A stretch of DNA of 64,000 nucleotides from Sycon ciliatum (GCF_964019385.1 NC_088655.1:20925582-20989581), one strand, 5' to 3'; counted from the first letter of the stretch, positions 1-11,305 are shown. Notes: generated from the letters alone by a model not told the origin. Numbers and translations: made by a program.

Positions 1-84
1 CGTCGGCGGAATCACCTCGATCTTGAAATGGACTTTTTTTTAGCCGTGGCCTGATAAACTCCTTGCTGATAAACTCCGTGGCCT

Positions 85-807
85 GATAAACTCCGCGGGC
101 GAATTGAACGCGGCAAGTTTATTGATTTCGACGACCTCCTCCTGGACCAGCTCTGTGTGGAGCCCGATGTGATCCAGCTAGCTGTGGGGGCTAACCGCTC
201 TGTCCAACTTGTACAGAAGCCAACTCAGGCCCAGCGCCGTCATGTCCACGATGTAGCGTCATGGTTTGAGGCGTTTACTGTCTACACGAGAGTAATTGTG
301 GCGGCGGCTCCAGATAGGGCGAACAATTTGCTGGCATATCAGGCCACTATTCTGGATGCAAATAACTCGTATCATGTGGACGCATGGCTAAGTTATGACA
401 GGCGTTTCCGGCGCGCCCTAGCCTCCCAACCACTGTCGTACGACTGGGCTATCATCGACTCTAATTTGTGGCAGTCGTCATTCACCAGCTGTGGTCGCCC
501 GCCATTTTCGCGCTGTTCTCTGGTGCACCCAGTGGCCCAGGCCCGGTGTCCCTTTAGACCAGGGCCTACATCCGACGGCGCTGAGAGTGGAGGTCCGCTG
601 CAGTCCAGCGCGCCAACCCATCTTGGAAAGCCTATCTGCCGCAGCTTCAACAGGCACCAGTGCAACAACTCATTCTGCTATCGTGCCCACGTGTGCCTTC
701 AATGCCGCGGGAAGCACCATAAGTCAAATGTGGCAGGGGACAGTCCGCCACCTCAGCGTCTGATCCGTAAACATTCTGTGGAGACCCCATCAATGTTAGC
801 CGATTAG
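85..807 (+). pseudogene. DIRS-type retrotransposon gag-like ORF, partial
   Basis: The open frame runs at least from 157 to 807, and the same frame reads on upstream to about 85 with KFIDFDDLL-like sequence, so the listed start is not a true start. The frame contains the block WFEAFTVYTRV followed by YQATILDANNSYHVDAWLSYDRRFRR, which resembles the nucleocapsid-like protein of DIRS retrotransposons (tyrosine-recombinase retroelements). Near residues 160-195 there is a Cys/His cluster (C-x8-C-x4-C-x3-H-x-C-x2-C-x4-H pattern) typical of the C-terminal zinc fingers of these proteins. The element continues on the same strand with RNase H sequence, but the reverse transcriptase core is missing, so this is a decayed copy. 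The family call is by motif recognition only. Confidence 0.65.
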
Positions 808-924
808 CCGGGCTCCTTAACCATGATTCTGATCACTCCTTCTCTCACTTTGTGTTGCATGGGTTGTGTCACGGTTTCACGATAGGCCATTCTGCTGCTA
901 TATCTGGTTGCGTTCTCAAACGGC

Positions 925-1585
925 GAACTCGCCTCACTCCAGGGCCACCTCTCGTTCGCTTCCAGAGCAATTCCGGCCGCCCGTACATTCTTACGCCGCC
1001 TGTATGACCTCGACAAGGCCACATCTCAGATGTCATCTCACCGAATGCTGCACCTCTCAGCCTCATTCAAGGGCGACCTGAGCTGGTGGCACCAGACTGT
1101 CAACATGGAACGGAAAGTCATTTTTCCTGCTAGAGACGTGGATGCCCAGCGCTGACCTCCAGTCGCAAACCGACGCAAGTGGCACCATTGGATTTGGAGA
1201 TTTCTTCAATGGTCGTTGGTTCAGAGGTGACTGGTCCCCGCAGCAACTGGAACTAAGCATTACCTACAAGGAGCTCTTTGCCATTGACGTGGCCTGCGCC
1301 ACATGAGGGATCGAATGGCTGCGTGTGGAGTTTCAGTGCGACAACCAAGCTGTCGTGGAGGGCCTGAAGACGGGCACGAGCCGGTCTCCCGCAGTCATGG
1401 CACTCATCCGCACCCTGTACTCAATCTGTGTGAAGCACAATTTCCTGATCCAAGCATCGCACCTGCCAGGAATTTCCAATACCATCGCTGATGCCCTGTC
1501 CCGGAACAAGATGGATGCCTTCAGGACCTTTGCTCCTACAGCTGCGGAGCGGCCTGACACCATGGTCCAGCCGATCACTGAGTAA
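925..1585 (+). pseudogene. DIRS-type RT thumb / RNase H remnant
   Basis: Frame pieces read LQGHLSFASRAIPAARTFLRRLYDL (about 935-1010), then DLSWWHQTVN (about 1078-1107), then, from about 1140, DASGTIGFGDFFNGRWF and ITYKELFAIDVACAT, then FQCDNQAVVEGL and HLPGISNTIADALSRN, ending in a stop at 1585. This is the order seen at the end of DIRS reverse transcriptase plus RNase H: the LSFA..R..PPGRTFLRRL thumb, the SWW motif, the D-A-S-x-x-G-x-G RNase H start, E of KEL, D of CDN, and N-x-x-ADALSR. At 1304-1306 a TGA replaces the expected tryptophan of the A-T-W-G-I motif, and the pieces lie in more than one frame. The gene is dead. Confidence 0.7.
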
Positions 1586-2078
1586 GTGCAAAGACATTCA
1601 CTTAGAATGCAGATAGCGTTCTCTGTCAATCCTAATCCACAATATCAGTCTGACTTTATGCCTCTTGAACAATGCTCTTGTGCAATACATACTTACCATC
1701 TATATTGGTTGTTATCACCCGCTATCTTCTCTGGCCCTAATGGGAATGTCGGTATGGGCACTCCTCCGTAACTGGCCTCTCGCGCACTACTATTAAACTC
1801 GCATGGGTCATAAACCGCTCCTGCTAAACGCAGACCGACCCACCAACTCGCATGGGTCACAAACCGCTCCTGCTCAGCGCAGGCCGACCCACTTGGTCAT
1901 ATACAGCTCCTGCCCTGGGTAGGCCGACCACACGATTCGTTAACGCGCACTCAATTGAGGCCAGCTACTCTGCCCGACATTCCCATTCTTCCAAACTCTC
2001 TCTCGTGTCTTTTGGTGTGTCGCGTCTTGCACGCGTGTGTGTCTACTCTATACTCTAGCATGGGGAGTAGGATGTTAA
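1586..2078 (+). repeat. 3' end of the DIRS copy; duplicated at 6906-7145
   Basis: Between the RNase H remnant and the ankyrin array lies a non-coding stretch with a partly duplicated GGGTCA(T/C)AAACCGCTCCTG motif at 1806 and 1855. About 230 bp from 1855 to 2078 recurs almost unchanged at 6911-7145. Both copies adjoin the same ankyrin-array block (TTTACGGCCTCC), so a DIRS-derived 3' end was inserted before the array block was duplicated. Confidence 0.55.
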
Positions 2079-2338
2079 TGTTCTTTTACGGCCTCCTCAC
2101 GACTATAATGTGTGCAGGTCTTTGCCTCAGGGTGTTGTGTCTATTGTTCTCAAATTCGGTCACGCTCCCATTGCTTGGCAATCATGCAATGTAAATACCA
2201 GACAAGTAGTACCATATCCACCAACTGTTGAATTCCACTCTGAATTGTTTTGCTTTGATCTACAGTTGTGACTGTGTTCTACAATCAAACCCATTGAGAA
2301 CTTTTTCCTCTACTGTTGTTTCTTGCGTGCGCATCCAG

Positions 2339-2437
2339 CGTGGTGACACTCCGTTGCACGATGCCGTCAGGAGAGGTGCCCTCGAGGTGTGTCAAGCGCT
2401 GATCGCTGGAGGGGCCGACTGTAAAATCAAGAATAAG
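2339..2437 (+). CDS. Ankyrin-repeat exon (99 bp, phase 0)
   Basis: A pyrimidine-rich tract ending in CATCCAG precedes the exon, and GTAAAG follows it directly. The 33 codons form exactly one ankyrin repeat: RGDTPLHDAV at the start (beta-hairpin and first helix), then an EVCQALIAGGADC second helix and loop, ending KNK. The reading phase is 0 at both ends, so copies can be added or dropped without a frameshift. Ankyrin repeats are protein-binding scaffolds, and the partner here is unknown. The second-helix region reads GG where the sister exons read AA. Exon and phase are seen directly; splicing is inferred. Confidence 0.78.
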
Positions 2438-2886
2438 GTAAAGCACAGTAACATTGAGTGTTATGAACCAGGATAATCCTGTTCTGTGTTTACACTGTAC
2501 AATTAACGTGCAAACAATCATCTGTTCCTTGACCTTTATCCGAGTGGAATCCTGTCCTAACCCGAAAATTCTCATCTACTGCCTCCTCACCCCATCAATG
2601 TGTGCAAGTCTTTGCCCCAGTTTGTTGTGTCTATCGTTCTCAAAATCGGTCACGCTCCCATTGCTTGGTATAGTGTAGAGAGACGCCATCATGCCAGAAT
2701 CTTTCACCTCAGCAGGTCCCGACAGAACAATAATTATTATGTTTCATCCATTACACGTATGAGGGACTAGTATGTCGAAGTACAAAAACTCGGAACGACT
2801 TAGGGAGGAGTATACAGGTGAACTTCAGGCGCATGAGCAGAAAAGTATTTCGAGCTACATGTATATTGTATCTTACATTGCTGCAG

Positions 2887-3066
2887 GCTAGTGCAGCACA
2901 GACTCCATCCTCGTGGATAGTAGCAAGAGTGCATGAACAAGAGTATGCAACTGTAGTTATGGGTCAGTGCGCGTCTCTCTGCCTTCATTACGTAATTTAC
3001 CTTCACGACGCTCTGAAAGTATGCACTCAAACCCAAACAGTGGGCAAGTACGGTTATGAGTGTTGA
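2887..3066 (+). CDS. Recurrent 59-residue open block, possible alternative 3' exon (copy 1)
   Basis: After a TTACATTGCTGCAG acceptor-like site the frame reads ASAAQTPSSWIVARVHEQ..., has a moderately hydrophobic centre (CASLCLHYVIYLHDAL) and ends at TGA. The same length, frame and stop recur at 10476-10655 and 28517-28696 with a few amino-acid changes and no frameshift. Its first residues match those of the 78-codon exon candidate at 33428, so the two may be alternative versions of one exon. No known family is recognised. Recent duplication alone could explain the shared frame, so coding status is uncertain. Confidence 0.35.
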   Translation, partial: ASAAQTPSSWIVARVHEQEYATVVMGQCASLCLHYVIYLHDALKVCTQTQTVGKYGYEC

Positions 3067-3192
3067 AATCCGAACTAATAAAGTGCAAAGCTGTCACCCT
3101 GAACCAGTTCGGATTACAGCGCTGCACTTGCATATGTGCACGTCTAGCTGCATTCCTACCACATCCTGGGCGTTTATCCAATTTGTATAACA

Positions 3193-4134
3193 ACCCGAAG
3201 AGAATTGGTAAGCACACATGCTCATTCCCTGGGCACTGCAAATTCACAACTAATTTCATTTTTATGGAAACGAGTTAAGAGTAACTCTCCACCACTGTAA
3301 CTAGATACTATATACAGTCAGAAAGCGGAACAAAGAATGTCGATTGTCACTGGACGATGACGAGACCAGTAGGCGATTTGACAAAGCGGTCTAACTACAA
3401 TTCGAAGCAGCAAAGCAGCACACCACCCAACTTGGGTGGGTCAACAATATCAAAGATAAGTTAAGAAGGAGGAAGCTTTGCGAGAACGAATTGTACAAGC
3501 TAAACTCCTACAGTACTCCTCATGCATTGTGATGGACTAGTTGACTACAAAACAAGTTGTTTCACACGACGTACGTTTCGCCGTATGGTTCGTGACGGCT
3601 CATCCCACTGGTCTCGTCATCGTCCAGTGACAATCGACATTCTTTGTTCCGTTGAGACTGTAGCTTGTGCTCGTTTTCGTTGCGCTTGCCTTCCCCTCTT
3701 TGGTCTTTCCATAACCTTGAACCTTCCAAGTTGGAAGGCTGTCGGTTAGCGCTACGGAGATGTGTTGAAGCTAGGTGTCAGGACGTCGAATGTCTAAGTA
3801 CTCTGTCAGTTTTGTGCCTAGTTGTTGCACTTTCTGACTGTATTTAGTATCTAGTTACAGTGGTGGAGAGTTACTCTTAACTCGTTTCCATAATTATGTC
3901 CTTTTCCTTTCTACTTTTATTATTGGCTCAATACCCGAGTTTCATTTCATTTTACAGAATCATTTTCAACGTTTCATATGCATCCTGATGATGGCAATTT
4001 GCCGAAAGGTTGAAAATCATTCTGTAAAATGAAATTAGTTGTGAATTTGCAGTGCCCAGGGAATGAGCATGTGTGCTCACCCATTCTCTTCGAGTTACTA
4101 GTATGAAGCTGCAGGATGCCTCACCGCTACTTCG
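3193..4134. mobile_element. Nested-palindrome (foldback) insertion with 11-bp target duplication
   Basis: TTTGTATAACA occurs on both sides (3182-3192 and 4135-4145). The uninterrupted array copy near 10775 has this sequence once. Inside, 3196-3258 is inverted at about 4029-4092, 3260-3324 is inverted at about 3830-3893, and 3326-3371 is inverted at 3609-3653. The whole insert can therefore fold on itself. No coding sequence is seen. A hammerhead-like core lies at about 3985-4011 (see findings). Confidence 0.7.
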
Positions 4135-4526
4135 TTTGTATAACACCACACTGATAAGAAAATATGACATACATGTATGTCTGTACACTTAATGACAATC
4201 ATGCAATGAAAATACTGTCTTGGACATGGAAATCTAGGAGAATGACCGGGACCGGCGCCCTCAGTGTACAGAACGTTACATGCAGTGCACATGTTGATCC
4301 GATATGACCAGCGCACTGCATGTGTGTACCCTAGACTACGCATACCGAGCCAAGGCTACGTGGACAGTGCCCAGAGGCCGCTAGACGTGCGACCGGATTT
4401 CCATGTCGAAGGCAGTACCAGACAAGTAGTACCATATGAACAAGCTGTTGAATTGTGATTGTGATCTATACTCAGACTTCTCAAGAAATGTTTTCCTGTA
4501 CTGTTGTTTCTTGCATGTGCTTCCAG

Positions 4527-4622
4527 CGTGGCGACACTCCGTTGCACGAAGCGGTCTGGGGTGGAATCGAGGTGTGTCAAGCACTGCTCGCTGCAGGGTC
4601 GGACTTCAACATCAGGAATGGG
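4527..4622 (+). CDS. Ankyrin-repeat exon (96 bp, phase 0)
   Basis: The exon is preceded by TGTGCTTCCAG and followed by GTAAAG. Its 32 codons run RGDTPLHEAV, WGGIEVCQALLAAGSDF and NIRNG. It is one residue shorter than its 33-codon sisters in the loop between the two helices and carries the FNIRNG ending instead of CNIKNE. The closest relative is the exon at 29455-29550, which lies in the same position in the duplicated 4135-6250 / 29026-31290 block. Phase is 0 at both borders. Confidence 0.75.
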
Positions 4623-5599
4623 GTAAAGAACAGTATTTAGAGTGTCATGAACCATGCTGATCCTGTTCTGTTTTTGCACTCGAAAATTAACATAGTACAA
4701 TAAATCATGGGTTCCCCTGAACTTTTAGTTTACCCAAGTGGAATCCTGTCATAACCGGAAAATTGTTCATCTACCGCCTCCTCACAACTTTAGTGTTCGC
4801 AGATCTTTGCCCCAGGGTGTTGTGTCTCTTTTCCTCGGCCACATCGCCTATTGGTGTCGGGGTCCCAACGCATCCCAACACTCAACAGAATACTATCAGC
4901 TATAGTTACATTACAATAATTGTATTACTGAAACGGAAAGTGCTTGGAAGTTTGCCACTTCTGTACACATATCTCGCTTCTGTGTGTGCACTAAGTTACA
5001 TCTACTGAGCTTGGTATACTGTAAGACATGTTATTATAACGAGTCGCAAATTTAACGATTGTCCAAAATTCATAGGTTAACGAGAAGATATGTTAACAAT
5101 CTTGCAGTATTCTGCCATATCCACACACAGCATATATGAAGCAGTACGGCCTGAACGGATCTTATTATAACGAAGAAATGTCATCCGTTAAAACGTTAGA
5201 TTTGCTACCTCGTTATATATACATGTCTTACCGTACACACTCTTTCGGCACAGGTCGTCTTGCTTGCGCATTGTTCAGAGCTACTAGGCTTTTCCTTTGG
5301 TACTTTGCATGTAAATACCGAAAACAGGGCCAATGACAACACCTGAAACTCCAGGTCTCTGGCCACTGTGGTCCTTGATGTTTTGGAAATGGTTGCCAAG
5401 ACTAATAACCACGGGGTAACAGAATTGATACATTCTCCAAGAAGAGGAACGCAGCACAGTACAGGACGCAATCTTCACAAACTGCGTGAAATACTCAAAA
5501 TTCATGCAATTGCAGCTGAAAGGAGTCATGTCGTGACCTGAACACAATGTGTATCCACGAATGGAAGTTAGTTAGTTAACTTTCTTTCACTTCTGGTAG

Positions 5600-5840
5600 C
5601 ACATTCTAGACCTGACCTCGGTTGGTCCCCTGACGAGGGAAAAAGACCCAAGAGTCATCAGTATGTGTGGCACGTGTTGTGAGCTGCCTTCGGAGTGAAA
5701 AACTTGTCAGCGCCTTCTGTTTTCGGCCTGGTCCAATTGCCCACAACAATCAAGGTCCCGGATTTGAGTCCTGGTGTGTCTGGCACTTCTGAGCTTTTCA
5801 GGCAGTTCACTTCCTCGACTGATCCGTTGAAATTTGAAGT
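5600..5840 (+). repeat. Interspersed repeat with degraded tRNA-like head (copy lacking the A box)
   Basis: This segment matches 30535-30790 but lacks the stretch that carries the A-box there (TAGCTGGGATGG). What remains is GGATTTGAGTCCTGG, a B-box-like sequence, and the downstream GTGTCTGGCACTTCT body. It is part of the block duplicated at 29-31 kb. Confidence 0.5.
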
Positions 5841-6503
5841 TCTCCCAATGTTATAAAAAAATTCCTTTTGAAAGCCATAAAACGCAAGCTCCAAAATTGC
5901 TGCTGAATCATCCGGGAGTTATCGGATTAAGGCAGTGACCAAGTACAATTATCTTCACTGAAATGCGACATAAAGCGCAAAACTGGTACCATGGACCAGT
6001 TCCGATCACATCACTGCACTTGCATTATGTGTACGTCTAGCCACATTTTACCACATGCTGGGTGTTCATCCAAATTGTACAACGACACAATGATCCGCCA
6101 AGATGAAATACACTCATAACTTGTGGGCGGGCGGTCTAGGACTGGGCACTGTCCGTAACTTCGAAATGTCCGTTACTTCGAATCACATACATTTTGACGG
6201 AACAATGATTACTATGTTCCATCCATTACACGTATGAAGGGTTAGTATGTCGAAGTACTAAAACTCGGAACAACTTCGGGAGGTCTTTCCAGTTTCCTTG
6301 CCTGCAGTCAGTTTTCAAATTCTGAACTCAAAAATTTTGATTTCTGATTTGAGTTTGCCTCCGTTCTGCTTCAGAGTGTCAGTCCTAGTTCTGCCGATTG
6401 GCTGCCGTCTTTAGTATTCGCTTTCCTTGTTCTCTCTCAGCTCAGTCCCGTCACACTACGTGTTTTCAGCGGCCAGAGATTATTTGAGTATTATATTCTC
6501 ACG

Positions 6504-6779
6504 ATGGCTCGTTTCTCGCCCAGACAAAAGACGCCATCGGCCAGAGTGGCAGCTCAACCTTCGGATACAGGACGTAATGTGCGTGTGCGGCGAACTCCTG
6601 TTCGTCTTCAACCGCCCAGAACTCCAATACCTCCCCACTCAGATTCTGTTGTCTCCGACGTTGCGCCGTCAGTTTCTTCTGCCGCCGCCTTGAATGTGGC
6701 CCCTGATCCCGGGGCGGCAACTCAAACTTCGCCTGCAGGCAGTAATGCGCGTGCGAGGCCGTTTACTCGCAGTTATTAG
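6504..6779 (+). pseudogene. 91-residue Pro/Arg/Ser-rich ORF, probable DIRS-associated N-terminal fragment
   Basis: The frame starts with MARFSPRQKTPSARV, is rich in Pro, Arg, Ser and Ala, and ends RPFTRSY. It has no recognisable domain. It lies about 130 bp upstream of the second copy of the DIRS-associated 3' sequence (6906-7145). A deleted DIRS copy that keeps only the start of its first ORF and its 3' end is the simplest reading. Function is not assigned. Confidence 0.3.
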
Positions 6780-6905
6780 TATCCTATTCTCTTACTATGT
6801 GCTTCTATAGCTTTTACTATGTTCTTCCATAGCCACTTCTAGGCTAAGCCTTCGCCATCATTTTATTGGGTCGTCATCCCGTTTGAATGTGCGAAGTGAA
6901 AAAAT

Positions 6906-7145
6906 ACCCAACCAACCAGCGGGTCACAAACCGCTCCTGCTCAGCGCAGGCCGACCCACTTGGTCATATACAGCTCCTGCCCTGGGTAGGCCGACCACAC
7001 GGTTCGTTAACGCGCAGTCAATTGAGGCCAGCTACTCTGCCCGACGTTCCCATTCTTCCAAACTCACTCTCGTGTCTTTTGGTGTGTCGCGTCCTGCACA
7101 CGTGTGTGTCTACTCTATACTCTAGCATGGTGAGTAGGATGTTAA
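6906..7145 (+). repeat. Second copy of the DIRS-associated 3' sequence
   Basis: This is nearly identical to 1850-2078, including CCGACCCACTTGGTCATATA and the TACTCTAGCATGG(T/G)GAGTAGGATG end. It stops at the TTAA into which the next element inserted. Confidence 0.6.
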
Positions 7146-8010
7146 AGGGGAAGTTAAGGCAAAAATTATAATTTCACCAGTTGTAGTCTTCGGGGTGCTG
7201 AGTCGAATGGTCGTGGTCCGAGGAAGCTGAGACGCTCCCTTCCTACTTGAATCCCAATCGAACTCGCTCACTTCCACCGAAACTGGGTGACTGCGCCCTA
7301 CTAGATGGGGATTTGTATGCAAAATGTCACTAAAAGCGCCATTTCGTTCTTTTAAAAGCACGGATGACCGCGATTGGCCCATATGTTGTAGTCTTTTGGA
7401 CGCTGAGTCGACTGGTTTTGGTCCGAAAAGGCTGCGATGCAGCGTTCCTCCTTTATTCCCAATCGAACATGGTTGAAGAAGCGGTCACGTGCTCCTGCGT
7501 ACACCAGTCACCTGGTCATCGTGCCTGCAGGGTACAACTTACTAGCCTGTTTGACCTTTTTTGGGTGCAGTCCTGTCACTCGAGTTGAACTCGAGTTGAA
7601 CCTTGGTGTGAAAGTTGTCACCTGCTGGCGTGGTGACCAGGTGATTTCGGCACCCAGGACCACGTGACCGCTTCTTCAACCATGTTCGATTGGGAATAAA
7701 GGAGGAACGCTGCATTGCAGCATTTTCGGACCAAAACCAGTCGACTCAGCGTCCAAAAGACTACAACATATGGGCCAATCGCGGTCATCCGTGCTTTAAC
7801 AAGAACGAAATGGCGCTTTTAGTGACATTTTGCATACAAATCCCCATCTAGTAGGGCGCAGTCACCCAGTTTCGGTGGAAGTGCGCGAGTTCGATTGGGA
7901 TTCAAGTAGGAAGGGAGCGTCTCAGCTTCCTCGGACCAAGACCATTCGACTCAGTACCCTGAAGACTACAACTGGTGAAATTTTAATTTTTGCCTTAACT
8001 TCCCCTTTAA
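7142..8010. mobile_element. piggyBac-like (TTAA) foldback MITE with long inverted repeats
   Basis: TTAA stands at both ends (7142-7145 and 8007-8010). Inverted repeats starting AGGGGAAGTTAAGGCAAAAA extend about 345 bp inward on each side (to about 7490 and from about 7660), leaving a spacer of about 170 bp. The paralogous site at 2070-2095 reads GATGTTAATGTTC with a single TTAA, an empty site. The TTAA target is the hallmark of piggyBac elements. No transposase is present. Confidence 0.85.
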
Positions 8011-8389
8011 TGTACATTTACGGCCTCCTCACGACTATAATGTGTGCAGGCCTTTGCCTCAGGGTGTTGTGTCTATTGTTCTCAAATTCGGTCACGCTCC
8101 CATTGCTTGGTATATTCTTGAGAGACGCGATCATACCAGAATCTTTCACCTGAGCGGGTCCAGACGGAACAATGACTACTATGTTCCATCCATTTTACGT
8201 ATGAAGGGTTAGTATGTCGAAGTACTAAAACTCGGAACAACTTCGGGAAGAGTCTACAGGTGGACTTCAGGCGCATGAGCTGAAAACAGAAAAGTATTTC
8301 GAGCTACATGTATATTGTATCTTACATTGCTGCAGACTAGGGTAGCGCAGGCTCCATCCTCGTGAATAGTAGGCTGTGCATACAGAACC

Positions 8390-8577
8390 TTGAGCATTCC
8401 AGGTGTGAATACAGGATTTCCATACAAGAACCCTCACGTAGGGTTTAGGTGCACTAGTTGCACAAACTGGTTTCGCAAGCAAAGAACAGAAGCACGGAAG
8501 CTAAGACTTCTGCATGCCTTCCTCCTCCTTTTATTTCTAGCGCCACTTTATATCAACATGCCGGTGACGACGTGAGT
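8390..8577 (+). CDS. Candidate hydrophobic-helix exon copy, broken upstream
   Basis: The frame reads TGFPYKNPHVGFRCTSC, then TNWFRKQRTEARKLRLLHAF, then LLLLFLAPLYINM and a stop. This matches the second half of the exon candidate at 33428-33661. The predicted hydrophobic stretch (LLHAFLLLLFLAPLYI) could span a membrane and is preceded by basic residues. Upstream in this copy the frame is closed by a TGA where the 33.4-kb copy reads TTA. Related copies lie at about 17250-17360, 22110-22240, 24900-25040 and 32530-32660. Confidence 0.3.
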
Positions 8578-9940
8578 GTTATTCCGTTTGCATAGTGGAT
8601 GCTAAACTCCGCTTGGTTTGGCCCTGGGTGGATTCAATTGACAGAAACCTTTCTCTAGATCATTAGACAGTAACACCGTATGAGGTACTGTAGAACGGGT
8701 AATTTTAGCAACGTAAAAACCCTCGCGAATTTAGCGATCGACTCATTTTCGCTAAAGTTTCAAGTCGCTAATCCGTTGAGACATTAGTAGTGCACTGGTG
8801 ATCCGTGAGTAACATCGCTGCATATCGCGAAAATAAAACGTCGCTAACCGGTTGACAATGGGAAAACGCTAAAATAAAACTAGTCGCTAAATTACCTGTT
8901 CTACAGTATGTACTATGAATCTGCAGCAGCGTGAATAGACTGGGCTTCACTGAACCTGCATTACAAGTACGATATTAAATTACACATGCAGAATAAAAGG
9001 CAAAAACATCCATTTTGAAAGTGGCAATAGGACAAACTCCAAAATTGCCACTGAATCACCCGGAAGGCATCAGATTAAGGCAGCAACGTACAATTCTCTT
9101 CACTGAAATGTGACCTAAAGCACAAAACTGGTAGTTGACGGCAGCTTTTTTCCAGATCATAAGACAGTAACATCGTATGAGGTATGTACTACGAATGTGC
9201 AGCGGCATCAATAGGCTGGGTTTTACTGAACCTGCATTACGAGTACGATATCAAATTATACATGGAGGGTAAAAGGCAATAAATCCTTTTTGAAAGTGTC
9301 AGAGGCACACACTCCAAAATTGCCGCTGAATCACCCGGGAGGGATCAGATTAAAGCAGCGATACAATTCTCTTCACCGAATTGCGACTTAAAGCGCAAAA
9401 CTGGTACCAGGGACCAGTTCCGATCACATCACTGCACTTGCATATGTGTACGTCTAGCCGCATTTGTACCGCATCATGGGCGTTGATCCAATTTGTACAA
9501 CGACACAATGATCCGACAATATGAAATACACTCATAACTTGTTTATCCGGGCACTGCCCGTAACTTCGAAATGTCCATAACTCCTAATCACATACATTTT
9601 GACGGGGAATGGCCATAGATAATATGGCATATGTCGTCACTATTTCCAGAAAAATTGCCAAAAGAGTAGTAACATTTCCACTAAAACTCAACCAAAGGGT
9701 GTCCGGTAGCATGAAATGCCCGTAACTTTGGGGTCTGGATACCCGAGGTATAAGTGTACATGTATGTCTGTACACTAATGGCAATCATGCAATGTAAATA
9801 CCAGACAAGTAGTACCATATCCACCAACTGTTGAATTCCACTCTGAATTGTTTTGCTTTGATTTACAACTGTGACTGTGATCCACAATTTAACTCATTGA
9901 GAACTTTTCCTGTACTGTTGTTTCTTGCGTGTGCATCCAG

Positions 9941-10039
9941 CGTGGCGACACTCCGTTGCACGATGCCGCCAGGTTAGGTAAACGTGATGTGTGTCAAGCG
10001 CTTCTCGCCGCAGGGGCGGACTGCAACATCAAGAATGAG
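9941..10039 (+). CDS. Ankyrin-repeat exon (99 bp, phase 0)
   Basis: CATCCAG precedes the exon and GTAAAG follows. Its 33 codons are RGDTPLHDAARLGKRD, VCQALLAAGADC and NIKNE. This is close to the ankyrin consensus (TPLH, LL..GAD.N), with basic residues GKRD in the inter-helix turn. Its sister exon at 27968-28066 differs mainly in that turn (TLGKPD). It is the best-preserved consensus copy together with 27968. Confidence 0.8.
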
Positions 10040-10475
10040 GTAAAGCACAGTGACATTGAGTGTCATGAACCAGGGTGATCATGTTCTGTGTTTGCACTGT
10101 ACAATTAACGTGCAAACAATCATCTGTTCCTTGACCTTTATCCGAGTGGAATCCTGAAAATTCTCATCTACTGCCTCCTCACCCCATCAATGTGTCCAAG
10201 TCTTTGCCCCAGTTTGTTGTGTCTATTGTTCTCAAAATCGGCCACGCTCCCATTGCTTGGTATAGTGTAGAGAAACGCCATCATGCCAGAATCTTTCACC
10301 TCAGCAGGTCTTGACAGAACAATAATGTTCCATCCATTACACGTATTAGGGGCTAGTATGTCGAAGTACAAATACTCGGAACGACTTAGGGAGGAGCATA
10401 CACGAGAACTTCTGGAGCATGAGCTGGAAACAGAAAGGTATTCCGACATGTATATTGTATCTTACATTGCCACAG

Positions 10476-10655
10476 GCTAGTGCAGCACAAACTCCATCCT
10501 CGTGGATAGTAGCAAGAGTGCATAAACAAGAGTATGCAACTGTGGTTATGGGTCAGTGCGCGGCTCTCTGCCTTTATTACGTAACTTACCTTCACCACGC
10601 TCTGAAAGTATGCACTCAAACCCAAACAGTGAGCAAGTACGGTTGTGAGTGTTGA
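10476..10655 (+). CDS. Recurrent 59-residue open block (copy 2)
   Basis: Same frame and stop as 2887-3066, beginning ASAAQTPSSWIVARVHKQ after TTGCCACAG. The changes relative to copy 1 (E to K, S to A, H to Y, I to T, D to H, G to S, Y to C) leave the frame open. Coding status is unproven. Confidence 0.35.
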   Translation, partial: ASAAQTPSSWIVARVHKQEYATVVMGQCAALCLYYVTYLHHALKVCTQTQTVSKYGCEC

Positions 10656-11203
10656 AATCCGAAATAATAAAGTGCAAAGCTGTCACCCTGGACCAGTTCA
10701 GATTACATCACTGCACTTGCATATGTGCATGTCTAGCCACATTCCTACCACATCCTGGGTGTTGATCCAATATGTATAACAACACACTGATAAGACAAAA
10801 TATGACATACATTATATGTCTGTACACTAATGACAATCATGCAATGAAAATACTGTCTTGTCTTGGACATGGAAATGCAGGAGAATGACCGGGACAGGCG
10901 CTCTCAGTGAGTACAGAACGTTGCATGCAGTGCACATGTTTATCCGATATGACCAGCGCACTGCATGTGTGCACCGTAGACTACGCGTACCGAATCAAGG
11001 CTACATGGGCAGAGCCCAGGGGCCGCTAGACGTGCGACCGGATTTCCTTGTCCACGGCAGTACCAGACAAGTAGTACCATATGAACAAACTGTTGAATTC
11101 CACTCTGCATTGTTTTGCTTTGATTTACAATTGTGATTGTGATCTACGATAAGACTTATCAAGAGCTTTTTCCTGTACTTTTGTTTCTTGCATGTGCTTC
11201 CAG

Positions 11204-11305
11204 CGTGGCGAGACTCCGTTGCACAAAGCCGTCTGTTTCTGTGGTGGAATCAAGGTGTGTCAAGTGCTGCTCGCTGCAGGGGCGGACTGTAACATCAGGA
11301 ATACG
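11204..11305 (+). CDS. Ankyrin-repeat exon (102 bp, phase 0)
   Basis: GTGCTTCCAG precedes the exon and GTAAAG follows. Its 34 codons start RGETPLHKAV, then FCGGIKVCQVLLAAGADC, ending NIRNT. The extra residue lies in the inter-helix turn (CFCGG), so length varies (32-34) only at that loop across the array. It is followed 77 bp later by the decayed exon at 11383. Confidence 0.75.

Noticed and set aside
157-807. Host gene with zinc finger
   Set aside because: Neighbouring RNase H of DIRS type in the same orientation makes a retrotransposon gag more likely.
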